Shown piece after piece: positions 8,296-17,135 of a DNA stretch of 51,458 nucleotides. How positions within the stretch are numbered: position 1 is the first letter of the stretch; every line of letters begins with the position of its first letter. Location: assembly GCA_964427185.1 (NCBI GenBank), contig CAYRSN010000008.1, positions 1 to 51,458 of the forward strand, read 5' to 3'. The DNA is from Sulfurivirga sp964427185 (GTDB lineage Bacteria; Pseudomonadota; Gammaproteobacteria; Thiomicrospirales; Thiomicrospiraceae). The notes beneath the pieces were generated by a model, which saw nothing but the letters and a program-made list of their open reading frames with translations, did not search any database and was not told the DNA's origin. The translations under genes and the position numbers were made by a program.

Positions 8296-9131
8296 GAGGT
8301 AGTCTCCTTCTCTTCGCTTAATAGGTTGGCCAGTTCATCAGCGCGTTGGTAGGCGGCTTTTATGGCCTGGTGTACGGTTTCAGGGCATTGGGCCTCGGTA
8401 AAAACATTCAGTGCCGCCTCCGTAGTGCCGCCAGGAGAGGTAACCTTTGCGCGCAGCTGTGCACAGGTGTCTGGGCTTTCCATGGCCATTTTGGCAGCAC
8501 CCAGAGCAGTCTGTAGTGTTAGCAGGCGTGACTGTTGAGCATCCAGTCCCAGTTGTTGACCTGCACTGACCATGGCTTCCATCAGCATGAAAAAATAAGC
8601 AGGCCCGCTGCCAGAGACAGCTGTGACCGCATCCAGCAAGCGTTCTTGTTCCACCCAGAGGGTCATGCCTACTGCGCGCAGGATGTTTTCAGCTAATGTT
8701 TTTTGAGCAGGCGTTACTTTTGCATTGGCATAAAGGCCACTGGCACCCGTTTGCACCAGTGCTGGAGTGTTTGGCATGGTGCGTACAATCGGCAAGCCTC
8801 CGCCCAGCCAACGGTCAATATCCCCAGTACGAATGCCTGCAGCGATGGAAAGTATCAGTGGACGGTGTTGTACTGCATCCGCGAGTTGTTTACAGACATC
8901 CTGAAGCTGCTGTGGCTTAACGGCGAGAATGATCACATCTGCCTGTTGTGCCGCCTGTTGGTTGTCAGCCAGTGTTTGAATGCCAAACAGGGTGGTCAGC
9001 TGTGCCCTGGCCGTTTCATTGGGGTCGGTAGCAATAAGATTTTCTTTGGGGTGTCCTGCTTCAATCAGGCCGCCAATCAGGCTTCTTGCCATATTTCCTG
9101 CACCAATAAATGCAAGCTTTGCTGTCTGCAT
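8292..9131 (-). CDS. proC: Pyrroline-5-carboxylate reductase
   Basis: A 279-residue NAD(P)H enzyme that catalyses the last step of proline synthesis. The N-terminal Rossmann motif FIGAGNMARSLIGGL and the substrate-site segment AVSGSGPAYFFMLMEAM are visible, with TSPGGTTEAAL near the C-terminus. Proline synthesis is also represented by proA at 15771. It lies between yggS and yggT, a standard gammaproteobacterial order, but is separated from yggS by an unusual 244-bp gap. Confidence 0.96.
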   Translation of the reverse strand: MQTAKLAFIGAGNMARSLIGGLIEAGHPKENLIATDPNETARAQLTTLFGIQTLADNQQAAQQADVIILAVKPQQLQDVCKQLADAVQHRPLILSIAAGIRTGDIDRWLGGGLPIVRTMPNTPALVQTGASGLYANAKVTPAQKTLAENILRAVGMTLWVEQERLLDAVTAVSGSGPAYFFMLMEAMVSAGQQLGLDAQQSRLLTLQTALGAAKMAMESPDTCAQLRAKVTSPGGTTEAALNVFTEAQCPETVHQAIKAAYQRADELANLLSEEKETTS

Positions 9132-9375
9132 AGGTGGATCCTTTTTTACTTTGTGTGCATTTTAGCACTCAAGAAGAGCGCGCTTGCGCCGATATCTTTG
9201 CTGTGCGACATGAAAGGACGGGGTGAGCAGCTCCGGTGGTTAGAAAAGGAAATCCCTTTTTATATTCCTTTTGAGACCTGCGTGTATAAGCAGGCTGAAG
9301 ACGTCGCAAAAAGGAGATCCCCTGCCTGGTGTTTGAACACGAAAGGCGGGGTTTCTTTTTTCAAACGTTAAGCAA
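9132..9375. other. Intergenic region between yggS and proC, no protein gene recognised
   Basis: A 244-bp gap in an otherwise compact minus-strand operon. It contains a GCGC-GCTT-GCGC hairpin (9178-9189), an imperfect A/T-flanked inverted stretch around 9245-9270, and a terminator-like hairpin (9308-9362). A 222-residue plus-strand frame crosses it but runs antisense into proC and has no family pattern. The region could hold the proC promoter or a small RNA. I recognise no known RNA family in it. Confidence 0.4.
9308..9362. terminator. Probable bidirectional terminator hairpin after yggS
   Basis: An A-rich left arm followed by GATCCCCTGCC (ending 9326) is imperfectly complementary to GGCGGGG (9345-9351) plus a T-rich run, with a small TGTT/AACA inner hairpin. 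T-runs occur on both strands, so it can act either way. The plus-strand tail TTCTTTTTTCAAAC resembles the tail of the recurring element at 17091, 25700 and 41361. Confidence 0.55.
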
Positions 9376-10068
9376 TCATTTTCTGGCACCAAACAAAGCT
9401 GTGCCGATGCGAATGATAGTGCTGCCTTCTAAAATAGCGGCCTCTAAATCTTGGCTCATGCCCATGGAGAGGGTATCCAGTTGGAACCCCCGTTGGTTGA
9501 GCGTATCCAGCAGGCTTCTAAGCATATGAAAAGGTTTGCGCTGGTTTTCCAGCCCTTCTGAGCGTGCGGGCAGTGTCATGAGGCCGCGTAGATGAAGGTT
9601 GGGCAGCTGTGTCACAGCCTCTGCCAGCTCAGGAAGCTGATCGGGCGCCACGCCGGCTTTACTGGCCTCGCCGCTGGTGTTTACTTCAATAAGGACGGGT
9701 AGGGCGGGTTTATTGTCCGGGCGCTGGCGCGAGAGGCGTTGAGCGATTTTAAGACGGTCGATACTGTGCACCCAGTCGAAGTGGGTGGCAATCAATTTGG
9801 TTTTATTGGACTGAATAGGGCCGATCATATGCCAGCAGAGCTGCGGCAGCTGTTGCTGTTTGCAAACACCTTCCTGTACATAGTTTTCACCAAAGTGGTG
9901 TAATCCCAGTTCGGCGTAAGCCTTGACCATTTCGATGGGCTTGGTCTTGCTGACAGCCAGCAGGGTAATTTCTTCAGGGTTTCTGCCTGCACGTGCGCAG
10001 GCGGCATGCATTCTATCCTGTACCGCTTCTAAGCGATTTTTCAATTGAGTTAGGTCAGCTTCACTCAT
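9376..10068 (-). CDS. yggS: YggS family PLP-homeostasis protein
   Basis: A 230-residue PLP-binding TIM-barrel protein of the YggS/PROSC (PLPBP) family, involved in vitamin B6 homeostasis without known catalysis. The PLP lysine lies in LLAVSKTKPIEM, followed by HFGENYVQE. WHMIGPIQSNKTK, VEVNTSGEASKAG-like and the C-terminal LSMGMSQDLEAAI are the other signatures. It heads the yggS-proC-yggT group. Confidence 0.95.
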   Translation of the reverse strand: MSEADLTQLKNRLEAVQDRMHAACARAGRNPEEITLLAVSKTKPIEMVKAYAELGLHHFGENYVQEGVCKQQQLPQLCWHMIGPIQSNKTKLIATHFDWVHSIDRLKIAQRLSRQRPDNKPALPVLIEVNTSGEASKAGVAPDQLPELAEAVTQLPNLHLRGLMTLPARSEGLENQRKPFHMLRSLLDTLNQRGFQLDTLSMGMSQDLEAAILEGSTIIRIGTALFGARK

Positions 10069-10140
10069 TGATAACCCTCTATTAAATCCATTTCTTCATT
10101 ACAATAAGTTGTGTGTAATGTGAAAAGGAGTGTAGCAGAA

Positions 10141-10938
10141 GTGAGTAAGAAAATCGTATCCAGTCAGAACGGTTACCCTTATGAAGAAGAAATGTCCCGT
10201 GAAACCTACGAGGCACAAAAGCGGCTATTGCAAATCGAGTTGCTCAAGCTGCAGAAATGGTTTAAAGCCTCGGGTGAACGGCTCATGATTCTGTTTGAAG
10301 GGCGGGATGCTGCGGGCAAAGGTGGCACGATCAAGCGTTTTATGGAACATCTGAATCCGCGCGGTGCCCGGGTGGTAGCGCTGGACAAGCCTTCAGAAAG
10401 AGAGAAGGGGCAGTGGTATTTTCAGCGTTATATCGAGCATTTTCCCAGTAGTGGCGAGATGGTGTTTTTTGACCGCTCCTGGTATAACCGCGCCGGGGTA
10501 GAGCGAGTGATGGGCTTTTGTACCCCCAGCGAGTACAACCGGTTTCTCCATCAGGCGCCAGAGCTGGAAAAGATGATTGTGGAAGAGGGCATTCATTTTA
10601 TGAAGTTCTGGTTTTCCGTGAGCCGTAAGGAGCAGCTACGCCGTTTTGAGCAGCGTAAAAAAGATCCGCTCAAACAGTGGAAGCTCAGCCCCATGGACTT
10701 GGCTTCATTGGGTCGCTGGGATGACTATACACGGGCAAAAGAGGACATGTTTTTTTACACCAATACCAAACATGCGCCCTGGACGGTCATTAAGTCTGAC
10801 GATAAAAAACGCGCACGGTTGGCGGCGATGCGCCATGTATTGAATCATTTTGACTATGAGGGCAAGGATCCAAAAGTGGTTGGGCAGCCAGACCCGCTTA
10901 TTCTGGCCAGTGGTGATGATATCTTTAAGGAGGATTGA
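10141..10938 (+). CDS. ppk2: Polyphosphate kinase 2 (PPK2 family)
   Basis: A 265-residue P-loop kinase that transfers phosphate between polyphosphate and nucleotides. Walker A is FEGRDAAGKGGTIKR (about residues 52-66) and the Walker B/lid region is VFFDRSWYNRAGVERVMGF, both diagnostic of PPK2. Start: GTG at 10141 has AAAAGGAG (10123-10130) at a 10-nt spacing; an in-frame GTG at 10111 has no ribosome site. Whether it acts on ADP/ATP, GDP/GTP or AMP cannot be read from the sequence. A small orphan gene follows after 2 bp. Confidence 0.93.
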   Translation: MSKKIVSSQNGYPYEEEMSRETYEAQKRLLQIELLKLQKWFKASGERLMILFEGRDAAGKGGTIKRFMEHLNPRGARVVALDKPSEREKGQWYFQRYIEHFPSSGEMVFFDRSWYNRAGVERVMGFCTPSEYNRFLHQAPELEKMIVEEGIHFMKFWFSVSRKEQLRRFEQRKKDPLKQWKLSPMDLASLGRWDDYTRAKEDMFFYTNTKHAPWTVIKSDDKKRARLAAMRHVLNHFDYEGKDPKVVGQPDPLILASGDDIFKED

Positions 10939-10940
10939 AC

Positions 10941-11174
10941 ATGAAAGTGCATATTCGCGAACGTGCAGAAGGGGTGGTGAGACGCTTTGAAGAAATGTTG
11001 CCGGCTCCTGTGGCGGTATCAATTGAGCGTGAGCACTATGATGAGCTGATTTTGCTGGTAGAGGCAGTCATAGGTGATGTGTACGCTTCTACACTTCATG
11101 ACACTGCAAAAGACTTGGAAAAACTGGCAGGAGAGTACCGCAAGCAAGCGCAGCTTTTGATGGAGGAGCTGTAG
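10941..11174 (+). CDS. Small hypothetical protein downstream of ppk2
   Basis: A 77-residue, charged, mainly helical protein starting MKVHIRERAEGVVRRFEEML. No family recognised. A strong AAGGAGG (10927-10933) sits 7 nt before this ATG, inside the end of ppk2, and the gene starts 2 bp after the ppk2 stop, so co-expression with the kinase is expected. No Cys, signal peptide or membrane segment. It ends in TAG. Confidence 0.7.
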   Translation: MKVHIRERAEGVVRRFEEMLPAPVAVSIEREHYDELILLVEAVIGDVYASTLHDTAKDLEKLAGEYRKQAQLLMEEL

Positions 11175-11179
11175 GCGAA

Positions 11180-11203
11180 TGCCCCTGCTTCGGTGCAGGG
11201 GCA
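11180..11203. terminator. Hairpin between convergent genes
   Basis: TGCCCCTGC / GCAGGGGCA inverted repeat around a TTCGGT loop, between the ends of the ppk2-linked orphan and the YbeL-like gene. The T-tract is poor on both sides, so it is a weak or Rho-assisted terminator at best. Confidence 0.5.
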
Positions 11204-11210
11204 TGCACCT

Positions 11211-11579
11211 TTAATGGCGGTTTTTTAAGGCCGCCAGCAGGCGGAGCTTGAGCAGCTCCAGCTGAGAAGGATCGGCAAGTTTTTCGCTCAGCTCCAGAAA
11301 CTTCTCTTCCAGATAAGCGGCATCCATGATCAGGATCTCTTCCAGCCCTTCACCCACCTCTTCAAAATAGCGAGCGACCGCATTCAAGTCTTCCTTCAGT
11401 GCTTGTTTGACCGTCTCGAGTTCTTTTTGGGTCAGTTGTGCCAGATAAGCTTCTTTTTCCGAGGCCTCATCAATGACTCGGTGCATCACTTCCAAAAAAT
11501 GCTGTCCTTCGTGTTTTGCGGCTTCCTGAGCTTTTTTAAGCAGCGTGGCATAGGTGTGTTTTTGCTGTTCGTTTAACAT
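11211..11579 (-). CDS. YbeL/DUF1451-like protein lacking the zinc ribbon
   Basis: A 122-residue, acidic, helical protein. The segment LTQKELETVKQALKEDLNAVARYFEE resembles the E. coli YbeL helix region (a Thr-Arg-rich start, then an RDLEEFAMSYEE-like stretch), and the gene is divergent from leuS, exactly as ybeL is in E. coli. YbeL has about 160 residues ending in a C-x2-C...C-x2-C zinc ribbon. Here the protein stops before that point and contains no cysteine. Function unknown. The family call rests on partial similarity plus synteny. Confidence 0.6.
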   Translation of the reverse strand: MLNEQQKHTYATLLKKAQEAAKHEGQHFLEVMHRVIDEASEKEAYLAQLTQKELETVKQALKEDLNAVARYFEEVGEGLEEILIMDAAYLEEKFLELSEKLADPSQLELLKLRLLAALKNRH

Positions 11580-11636
11580 GGGGAATGGCTCTCTCCTTTA
11601 TAATGTTGCGGTTATGAATTTATTATGAGGGCTCCC

Positions 11637-14228
11637 ATGAAAGAATACCAGCCACAGACTGTTGAAAAGGCCGTTCAGGCTACCTGGCAGGCGCAAAACA
11701 CCTTTAAAGCCGTTGAAGACCCCAAGCGGGAAAAGTTTTACTGTCTTTCCATGTTTCCTTACCCTTCCGGCAAGCTCCATATGGGGCATGTGCGTAACTA
11801 CACCATCGGGGATGTGATCGCTCGTTTTCAGCGCATGCAAGGCAAAAATGTCCTCCAGCCAATGGGGTGGGATGCCTTTGGGTTACCGGCTGAAAATGCC
11901 GCGATTGCGAACAAAGTGGCACCGGCTAAATGGACGCGGGATAACATCGCGTATATGAAACAGCAGTTGCAGAGTCTGGGGTTTGCCTATGACTGGGATC
12001 GGGAAATTGCCACCTGTGATCCGGACTACTACAAGTGGGAACAGTGGCTGTTTATCAAACTGTATGAAAAAGGACTGGTGTACCGTAAAAAGTCAGTGGT
12101 GAACTGGGATCCGGTCGATCAGTGCGTACTGGCCAATGAGCAGGTGATCGACGGCAAGGGCTGGCGTTCCGGGGCACCGGTTGAGCGGCGGGAGCTGGAT
12201 CAGTGGTTTGTGAAAATCACCGACTACGCAGATCAGCTGTTGGAAGACCTGGATAAACTGGAGGGCTGGCCTGAGCAGGTCAAAACCATGCAGCGCAACT
12301 GGATCGGGCGTTCCGTAGGGTTGGAAATCGATTTTCCGGTCGCAGACGGTGCGGAAAAGCTATCGGTTTATACCACGCGTCCGGATACGCTGATGGGCGT
12401 GACCTATGTGGCGGTGGCACCGGATCATCCACTGAGCAGGCAAGCAGCAGAAGACAACCCGGCGCTGGCAGCATTTATTGAGAAATGTGCCCATATTGCC
12501 ACTTCTGAAGCGGTGGTGGAAACCCTGGAAAAAGAAGGGATGGATACAGGGATTCGCGTCAAGCATCCTGTAACGGGCGAGCTGTTGCCTGTCTGGGCAG
12601 CGAATTTCGTTCTGATGGTCTATGGCACAGGCGCGGTGATGAGTGTGCCTGCTCATGATCAACGGGACTGGGCTTTTGCAAAAAAATACAACCTGCCTGT
12701 CAAAGTGGTGATCAAACCGGTAGGCGGTGAGGTACCGGATGTATCAGAAGGTGCCTATACCGAAAAGGGCGAACTGGTAAACTCCGGTGCGTTTGACGGT
12801 ATCAAGTCAGAAGAAGCGCTGGATGTGTTTGCCAAGGTGCTGGGTGAAAAAAGCTTGGGGCGCAAGCAGATCAACTACCGCCTGAGAGACTGGGGGGTTT
12901 CGCGGCAGCGCTATTGGGGATGCCCCATTCCTATGATTTACTGTGATCAGTGCGGTGTGGTGCCCGTGCCGGAAGAAGACCTTCCGGTGCGTCTGCCGGA
13001 GAATGTGGTGCCGGACGGTAGTGGTTCTCCGCTGGCTAAGATGCCGGAATTTTATACGTGCTCTTGCCCAAGCTGTGGCTCTCAGGCACGCCGGGAGACG
13101 GATACCTTTGATACCTTTTTTGAGTCCAGCTGGTATTACGCCCGTTACACTTGCCCTGATCAGCAGCAGGTCATGTTGGATGAGCGCGCGGATTACTGGC
13201 TTCCAGTCAATCAGTATATCGGCGGGATCGAGCATGCCATTTTGCATCTGCTGTATGCTCGTTTTTTCCATAAACTGATGCGGGATTTTGGGTTGGTGCA
13301 TTCGGATGAGCCTTTTGAAGACCTGTTGACCCAGGGCATGGTGATTGCCGAAACCTGGTATCGGCAGCATCCGGATGGCAGCAAGGTGTGGTTCAATCCT
13401 GCCGATGTGGACATACAGCGGGATGAAAAGGGGCGCATTATTGGCGGCACGTTGAAAACAGATGGTCAGCCGGTGACGTTCGGCGGCATTGAAAAGATGT
13501 CCAAGTCCAAAAATAACGGCGTGGATCCGCAGGCTATGGTAGATAAATACGGTGCGGATACGGTACGCCTGTTCACCATGTTTGCCGCGCCGCCTACCCA
13601 GAGCTTGGAATGGTCGGATGCCGGAGTGGAAGGCGCGCACCGCTTTTTGAAACGTCTGTGGAATCTGGTGCAGCGTCATGTGGCTTCAGGCGGTGTCGCC
13701 GCGTTGGATAAGGCCGCCCTTACGGATGCTCAGAAGGAAATTCGCAGAAAAGCACATCAGATGCTGGCGCAGGCAACCCATGATATGCAGGATCGGTTGC
13801 AGTTTAATACCGCCATTGCCGCCGTGATGAGCCTGGTCAATGAGTTGAATAAATTTACACCTCAAAATGATCAGGATCGTGCCGTACTGCAAGAGGCTTT
13901 GACCTTGGCGGTACTGGTGCTTTCACCCATCACACCGCACATTGCCCAGCAGCTCTGGCAGGTGCTGGGGTATGACGGGCTGATTGTAGATGCCTCGTGG
14001 CCTGAGGTGGATGAAGCGGCGCTGGTGCAGGATACCATTGAGCTGGTAGTGCAGGTTAATGGCAAGCTGCGCGGCAAAGTACAGGTAGCACCGGATGCGG
14101 ATAAAGAGGCGGTCTTGGCAGCAGCCAAGGCCAATGAAAATGTGCAGCGGTTTATAGCAGATAAAGACATTATCAAAGAGATTGTGGTACCCGGCCGTCT
14201 TGTGAATATTGTTGTGAAGGGGACATGA
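11637..14228 (+). CDS. leuS: Leucyl-tRNA synthetase
   Basis: An 863-residue class I synthetase that charges tRNA-Leu. The HIGH-type motif is HMGH at residues 48-51 (YPSGKLHMGHVRNYTIGD) and the KMSKS loop is KMSKS at about 620-624. Between them is the CP1 editing domain with TTRPDTLMGVTYVAVAPDH and the conserved GTGAVMSVPAHDQRD. A zinc-like CDQCGVV/CSCPSCG segment lies near the middle. I prefer ATG 11637, which has GAGGG upstream, to ATG 11625. A TATAAT occurs at 11599-11604. It overlaps lptE by 4 bp. Confidence 0.97.
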   Translation: MKEYQPQTVEKAVQATWQAQNTFKAVEDPKREKFYCLSMFPYPSGKLHMGHVRNYTIGDVIARFQRMQGKNVLQPMGWDAFGLPAENAAIANKVAPAKWTRDNIAYMKQQLQSLGFAYDWDREIATCDPDYYKWEQWLFIKLYEKGLVYRKKSVVNWDPVDQCVLANEQVIDGKGWRSGAPVERRELDQWFVKITDYADQLLEDLDKLEGWPEQVKTMQRNWIGRSVGLEIDFPVADGAEKLSVYTTRPDTLMGVTYVAVAPDHPLSRQAAEDNPALAAFIEKCAHIATSEAVVETLEKEGMDTGIRVKHPVTGELLPVWAANFVLMVYGTGAVMSVPAHDQRDWAFAKKYNLPVKVVIKPVGGEVPDVSEGAYTEKGELVNSGAFDGIKSEEALDVFAKVLGEKSLGRKQINYRLRDWGVSRQRYWGCPIPMIYCDQCGVVPVPEEDLPVRLPENVVPDGSGSPLAKMPEFYTCSCPSCGSQARRETDTFDTFFESSWYYARYTCPDQQQVMLDERADYWLPVNQYIGGIEHAILHLLYARFFHKLMRDFGLVHSDEPFEDLLTQGMVIAETWYRQHPDGSKVWFNPADVDIQRDEKGRIIGGTLKTDGQPVTFGGIEKMSKSKNNGVDPQAMVDKYGADTVRLFTMFAAPPTQSLEWSDAGVEGAHRFLKRLWNLVQRHVASGGVAALDKAALTDAQKEIRRKAHQMLAQATHDMQDRLQFNTAIAAVMSLVNELNKFTPQNDQDRAVLQEALTLAVLVLSPITPHIAQQLWQVLGYDGLIVDASWPEVDEAALVQDTIELVVQVNGKLRGKVQVAPDADKEAVLAAAKANENVQRFIADKDIIKEIVVPGRLVNIVVKGT

Positions 14229-14725
14229 TGCATCTTTTGCGCTGGAGCGTATTGAGTGTGCTGTTACTGTCTGTCGCCGCGTGCGGCTGGCAGTTGCGCG
14301 GGATGGGGCATACGGTCTCACTCCCGTTTAAAACGGCACAGGTAGAAGACAAAGGAGCCGATACAGCGTTGGCACAGCGGCTTGTGCAGGCGCTGGCTTC
14401 ATCGGGTGTACAGCTGGATGAAACTGCTGCCGTACGTATTGTACTGGGGGCGACCCAGTGGCGTACCAGCCGCACGGGCTATACCCTTACAGGAGATGTG
14501 GCAGCCGAGCTTTTGAGCCTTAAGCAGCCGTTTGTCGTGTTTTATCGTGGTAAGAAAATCTTGCAGGATGAGGCAGTGGTGTATCGGGATCATCAGATTG
14601 ATACCCGTGCGCTGGCGGCTGCTGAGAGTGAAAAACGCAGCCTGCAGGCGCAGATGCGTCAGGAAGCCGCTGCTCAGATTGTGCGCCAGCTGAGCTACTT
14701 GAAGCTGCCACATGATCAGCGCTGA
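14225..14725 (+). CDS. lptE: LPS-assembly lipoprotein LptE
   Basis: A 166-residue outer-membrane lipoprotein that plugs LptD and helps deliver LPS to the cell surface. A lipobox ending VAAC places the lipidated Cys at residue 20, followed directly by GWQLRG, the LptE hallmark. The rest shows the RIVLGATQW and TLTGDVAAELL strands expected for the family. It lies between leuS and holA as in E. coli, overlapping leuS by 4 bp and holA by 14 bp. Confidence 0.93.
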   Translation: MMHLLRWSVLSVLLLSVAACGWQLRGMGHTVSLPFKTAQVEDKGADTALAQRLVQALASSGVQLDETAAVRIVLGATQWRTSRTGYTLTGDVAAELLSLKQPFVVFYRGKKILQDEAVVYRDHQIDTRALAAAESEKRSLQAQMRQEAAAQIVRQLSYLKLPHDQR

Positions 14726-15713
14726 GCACTATCTTGATCGCCCTACACTTGCTCCGATGCTGTTGCTGCATGGGGAAGAGCCCTTTTACCGTTTGAAAGT
14801 AACCGATGCAGTGCGGACGTTGGCGCGTCAACAAGGGTATGAACGCATGCAGTTTCAGGTAGATGCGCAGACAGACTGGGCAGCGCTGCTGGAACAGACA
14901 CGGGCGGGGAGTCTTTTTTCCAGCGGTTATCTGATTGAGCTGGAAATGCCCAAGGGCACACCGGGCCGAGAAGGAAGTGCCTTTTTTCGTGATTGGGCTG
15001 CATCGCCGCCGAAAGAAGCCGTGCTTTTTTTAATGACCGAGCGCCTGGAGCAACGCCAGCTGAAAAGTGCCTGGGTGCAGGCGTTTGAGCAGAGCGGATG
15101 TGCGGTACTGGCCAGAGCGCCACAGCCGCAGCAGCTGCCGCAGTGGTGCCAGCAACAGGCGGCACAAAAGGGATTGCGGCTGGATTTTGAAGCGGCTGCA
15201 TTGCTGGCGGAGCGCACAGAGGGTAACCTGCTGGCCGCAGATCAGGCACTGGAGATTCTGTTGCTGCGCTATGGCAAATGCGATATTACCGTCTCCCATG
15301 TGTTGGAGAATGTTGTCGACCAGGCACACTACGAACTGTTTGCGCTTTCTGAGCGGGTTTTGCAGGAAGAAGCTGCCGAAGCGTTGCATGTGTTTGATCG
15401 GCTTTTGCAAGAGGGTGTGGCGGTGCAGTTAATCATCTGGATACTGGCGCGGGATATCCGGCTGTTTTATCAGCTGTCCACCTTTCCGGAAAATGCGTCG
15501 TCTTTTTTTAAAAATGCGCGGATCTGGCAGAGCCGCCAGAAAGCCTATCAGTATGCAGCACAGCGCAGGAGCGCTGAGCAGTGGGCTTATCAACTCTTGT
15601 CGTTGAGCCGAGCGGATCAGCAGAGCAAGGGGATGGCTGCAGGCAGTGCCGAAATGACGCTGCGCGAGATCATCCTGGCAGCATCCGGGGCTACGCCTTT
15701 AGGGCATGGCTGA
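14712..15713 (+). CDS. holA: DNA polymerase III subunit delta
   Basis: A 333-residue clamp-loader subunit that opens the beta clamp. The N-terminus PMLLLHGEEPFYRLKVTDAV is the family opening (HolA lacks a functional Walker A). The middle has LLAERTEGNLLAADQALEIL, a conserved AAA+ sensor-region pattern, and the C-terminal collar domain follows. It overlaps lptE by 14 bp, the order leuS-lptE-holA being standard in gammaproteobacteria. Confidence 0.95.
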   Translation: MISAEHYLDRPTLAPMLLLHGEEPFYRLKVTDAVRTLARQQGYERMQFQVDAQTDWAALLEQTRAGSLFSSGYLIELEMPKGTPGREGSAFFRDWAASPPKEAVLFLMTERLEQRQLKSAWVQAFEQSGCAVLARAPQPQQLPQWCQQQAAQKGLRLDFEAAALLAERTEGNLLAADQALEILLLRYGKCDITVSHVLENVVDQAHYELFALSERVLQEEAAEALHVFDRLLQEGVAVQLIIWILARDIRLFYQLSTFPENASSFFKNARIWQSRQKAYQYAAQRRSAEQWAYQLLSLSRADQQSKGMAAGSAEMTLREIILAASGATPLGHG

Positions 15714-15770
15714 ACAAATGCTATGATTTCGTCCATGTTAAAAAGAATCAAGAATACAGTGAGGTGAAGT

Positions 15771-17024
15771 ATGGATGCTCAAGTCTATATGCAGCAGTTG
15801 GGACAGCAGGCGCGTGAAGCTTCGCGCAACTTGCGTCGTGTTACCACAGCGCAAAAAAACCAGGCACTTATTTCGATTGCCGAGGCCATTGATGCACAAC
15901 GTGAAACCCTGAAACAGGACAATGCCAAAGATCTGGCTGCCGGTGAGGCCAATGGCTTGGATGCCGCCTTACTGGATCGTCTGACCCTTTCGGATAAAGT
16001 TATTGACACCATGGTGGAAGGGCTGCATCAGATTGCACAGCTTCCGGATCCGGTAGGAGAGATGACCGACATGCGCATGCGTCCTTCCGGTATTCAAGTG
16101 GGTAAGATGCGCGTTCCCTTGGGGGTCGTGGGCATCATTTACGAATCACGCCCCAATGTAACGATTGATGCAGCCGCACTGTGCTTAAAATCTGGCAATG
16201 CGGCTATTTTGCGCGGCGGCAGTGAAGCGATTCACTCCAACCGAGCTTTGGCGCAGCGCATCCATGCCGGGCTGGAGCAGGCAGGCTTGCCTGCGGCAAG
16301 TGTGCAGGTGGTCGAAACCACTGACCGTGCAGCCGTCGGGGCGTTAATCACTATGCCCGAGTATGTGGACGTTATCATTCCTCGAGGTGGAAAAGGCCTG
16401 ATTGAACGCATCAGCAAAGATGCCCGTGTGCCGGTGATCAAGCATCTGGACGGCATCTGTCATGTCTATATTGATCGGGATGCAGATGTAGAAAAAGCGG
16501 TGAAGGTGGCGTTCAATGCTAAAACCCACCGTTACGGTGTATGTAACGCCATGGAAACTTTATTGGTCGATGAGTCCATTGCCCAGTCAGTGCTGCCACC
16601 ACTGGCAAAGTTGTATCAGGAAAAGGGGGTGGAGCTGCGCGGCTGTGAAAAAACGCGGAACATGATTCAGGCGGCTCCTGCCACGGAAGAAGACTGGGCA
16701 ACAGAATATCTGGCACCTGTGCTTTCCATTCGCATTGTTGCGGATGTGGATGAGGCCATGGCGCATATCGCCCGTTACAGCTCCGGGCATACGGAAGCCA
16801 TTATTACGGAAAACTACACTACCGCCCGGCGCTTTTTGCAGGAGGTGGACTCCAGCTCCGTGATGGTCAATGCCTCTACACGCTTTGCGGATGGGTTTGA
16901 GTATGGATTGGGTGCCGAGATTGGTATCAGTACCGATAAATTCCACGCGCGAGGCCCTGTGGGGCTGGAAGGGCTGACTTCCCAGAAGTGGATTGTGCTG
17001 GGGGACGGCACAATTCGTACATAA
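15771..17024 (+). CDS. proA: Gamma-glutamyl phosphate reductase
   Basis: A 417-residue NADPH-dependent enzyme that reduces gamma-glutamyl phosphate to the semialdehyde in proline synthesis. It belongs to the aldehyde dehydrogenase superfamily. The catalytic cysteine is C258 in HRYGVCNAMETLLVD. The PLGVVGIIYESRPNVT and ARGPVGLEGLTSQKW signatures are present. It is 57 bp after holA; the proB partner is not in this window. An intrinsic terminator follows 28 bp after the stop. Confidence 0.97.
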   Translation: MDAQVYMQQLGQQAREASRNLRRVTTAQKNQALISIAEAIDAQRETLKQDNAKDLAAGEANGLDAALLDRLTLSDKVIDTMVEGLHQIAQLPDPVGEMTDMRMRPSGIQVGKMRVPLGVVGIIYESRPNVTIDAAALCLKSGNAAILRGGSEAIHSNRALAQRIHAGLEQAGLPAASVQVVETTDRAAVGALITMPEYVDVIIPRGGKGLIERISKDARVPVIKHLDGICHVYIDRDADVEKAVKVAFNAKTHRYGVCNAMETLLVDESIAQSVLPPLAKLYQEKGVELRGCEKTRNMIQAAPATEEDWATEYLAPVLSIRIVADVDEAMAHIARYSSGHTEAIITENYTTARRFLQEVDSSSVMVNASTRFADGFEYGLGAEIGISTDKFHARGPVGLEGLTSQKWIVLGDGTIRT

Positions 17025-17051
17025 GGTTGCTGAAAAGCGTCTGAACAGGTT

Positions 17052-17078
17052 AAAAATGCCCGCGTAAGCGGGCTTTTT
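17052..17078 (+). terminator. Intrinsic terminator after proA
   Basis: A-rich left flank, stem GCCCGC (17058-17063), loop GTAA, stem GCGGGC (17068-17073), then five T. Correct orientation and distance for proA. Confidence 0.9.
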
Positions 17079-17090
17079 ACAAGGAAAATG

Positions 17091-17126
17091 ACAAAAATTT
17101 CAGTTTGAAAAAAAGGGGAGACCCCT
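17091..17126 (-). repeat. Recurring intergenic hairpin element, copy A
   Basis: Plus-strand order: ACAAAAATTT, CAG, TTTGAAAAAAA, then AGGGG-AGA-CCCCT (17114-17126). Read on the minus strand it is a GGGG-TCT-CCCC hairpin followed by T7, CAAA and a second T-run, so it may terminate minus-strand transcripts. Related copies lie at 25700, 27243 and 41361. Confidence 0.6.
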
Positions 17127-17135
17127 CCTGATAAT

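Noticed and set aside
9160..9362. 6S or 4.5S RNA in the yggS-proC gap
   Set aside because: The 4.5S GGTCAGGTCCGGAAGGAAGC-type core is absent, and the ends do not form a 6S-like closing stem.
8703..9371. A 222-residue plus-strand frame across proC and the intergenic gap
   Set aside because: Mostly antisense to proC, no ribosome site and no family features.
12807..13679. A 290-residue minus-strand frame
   Set aside because: It lies fully antisense to the strongly conserved leuS and shows no family pattern; it is a codon-bias shadow.
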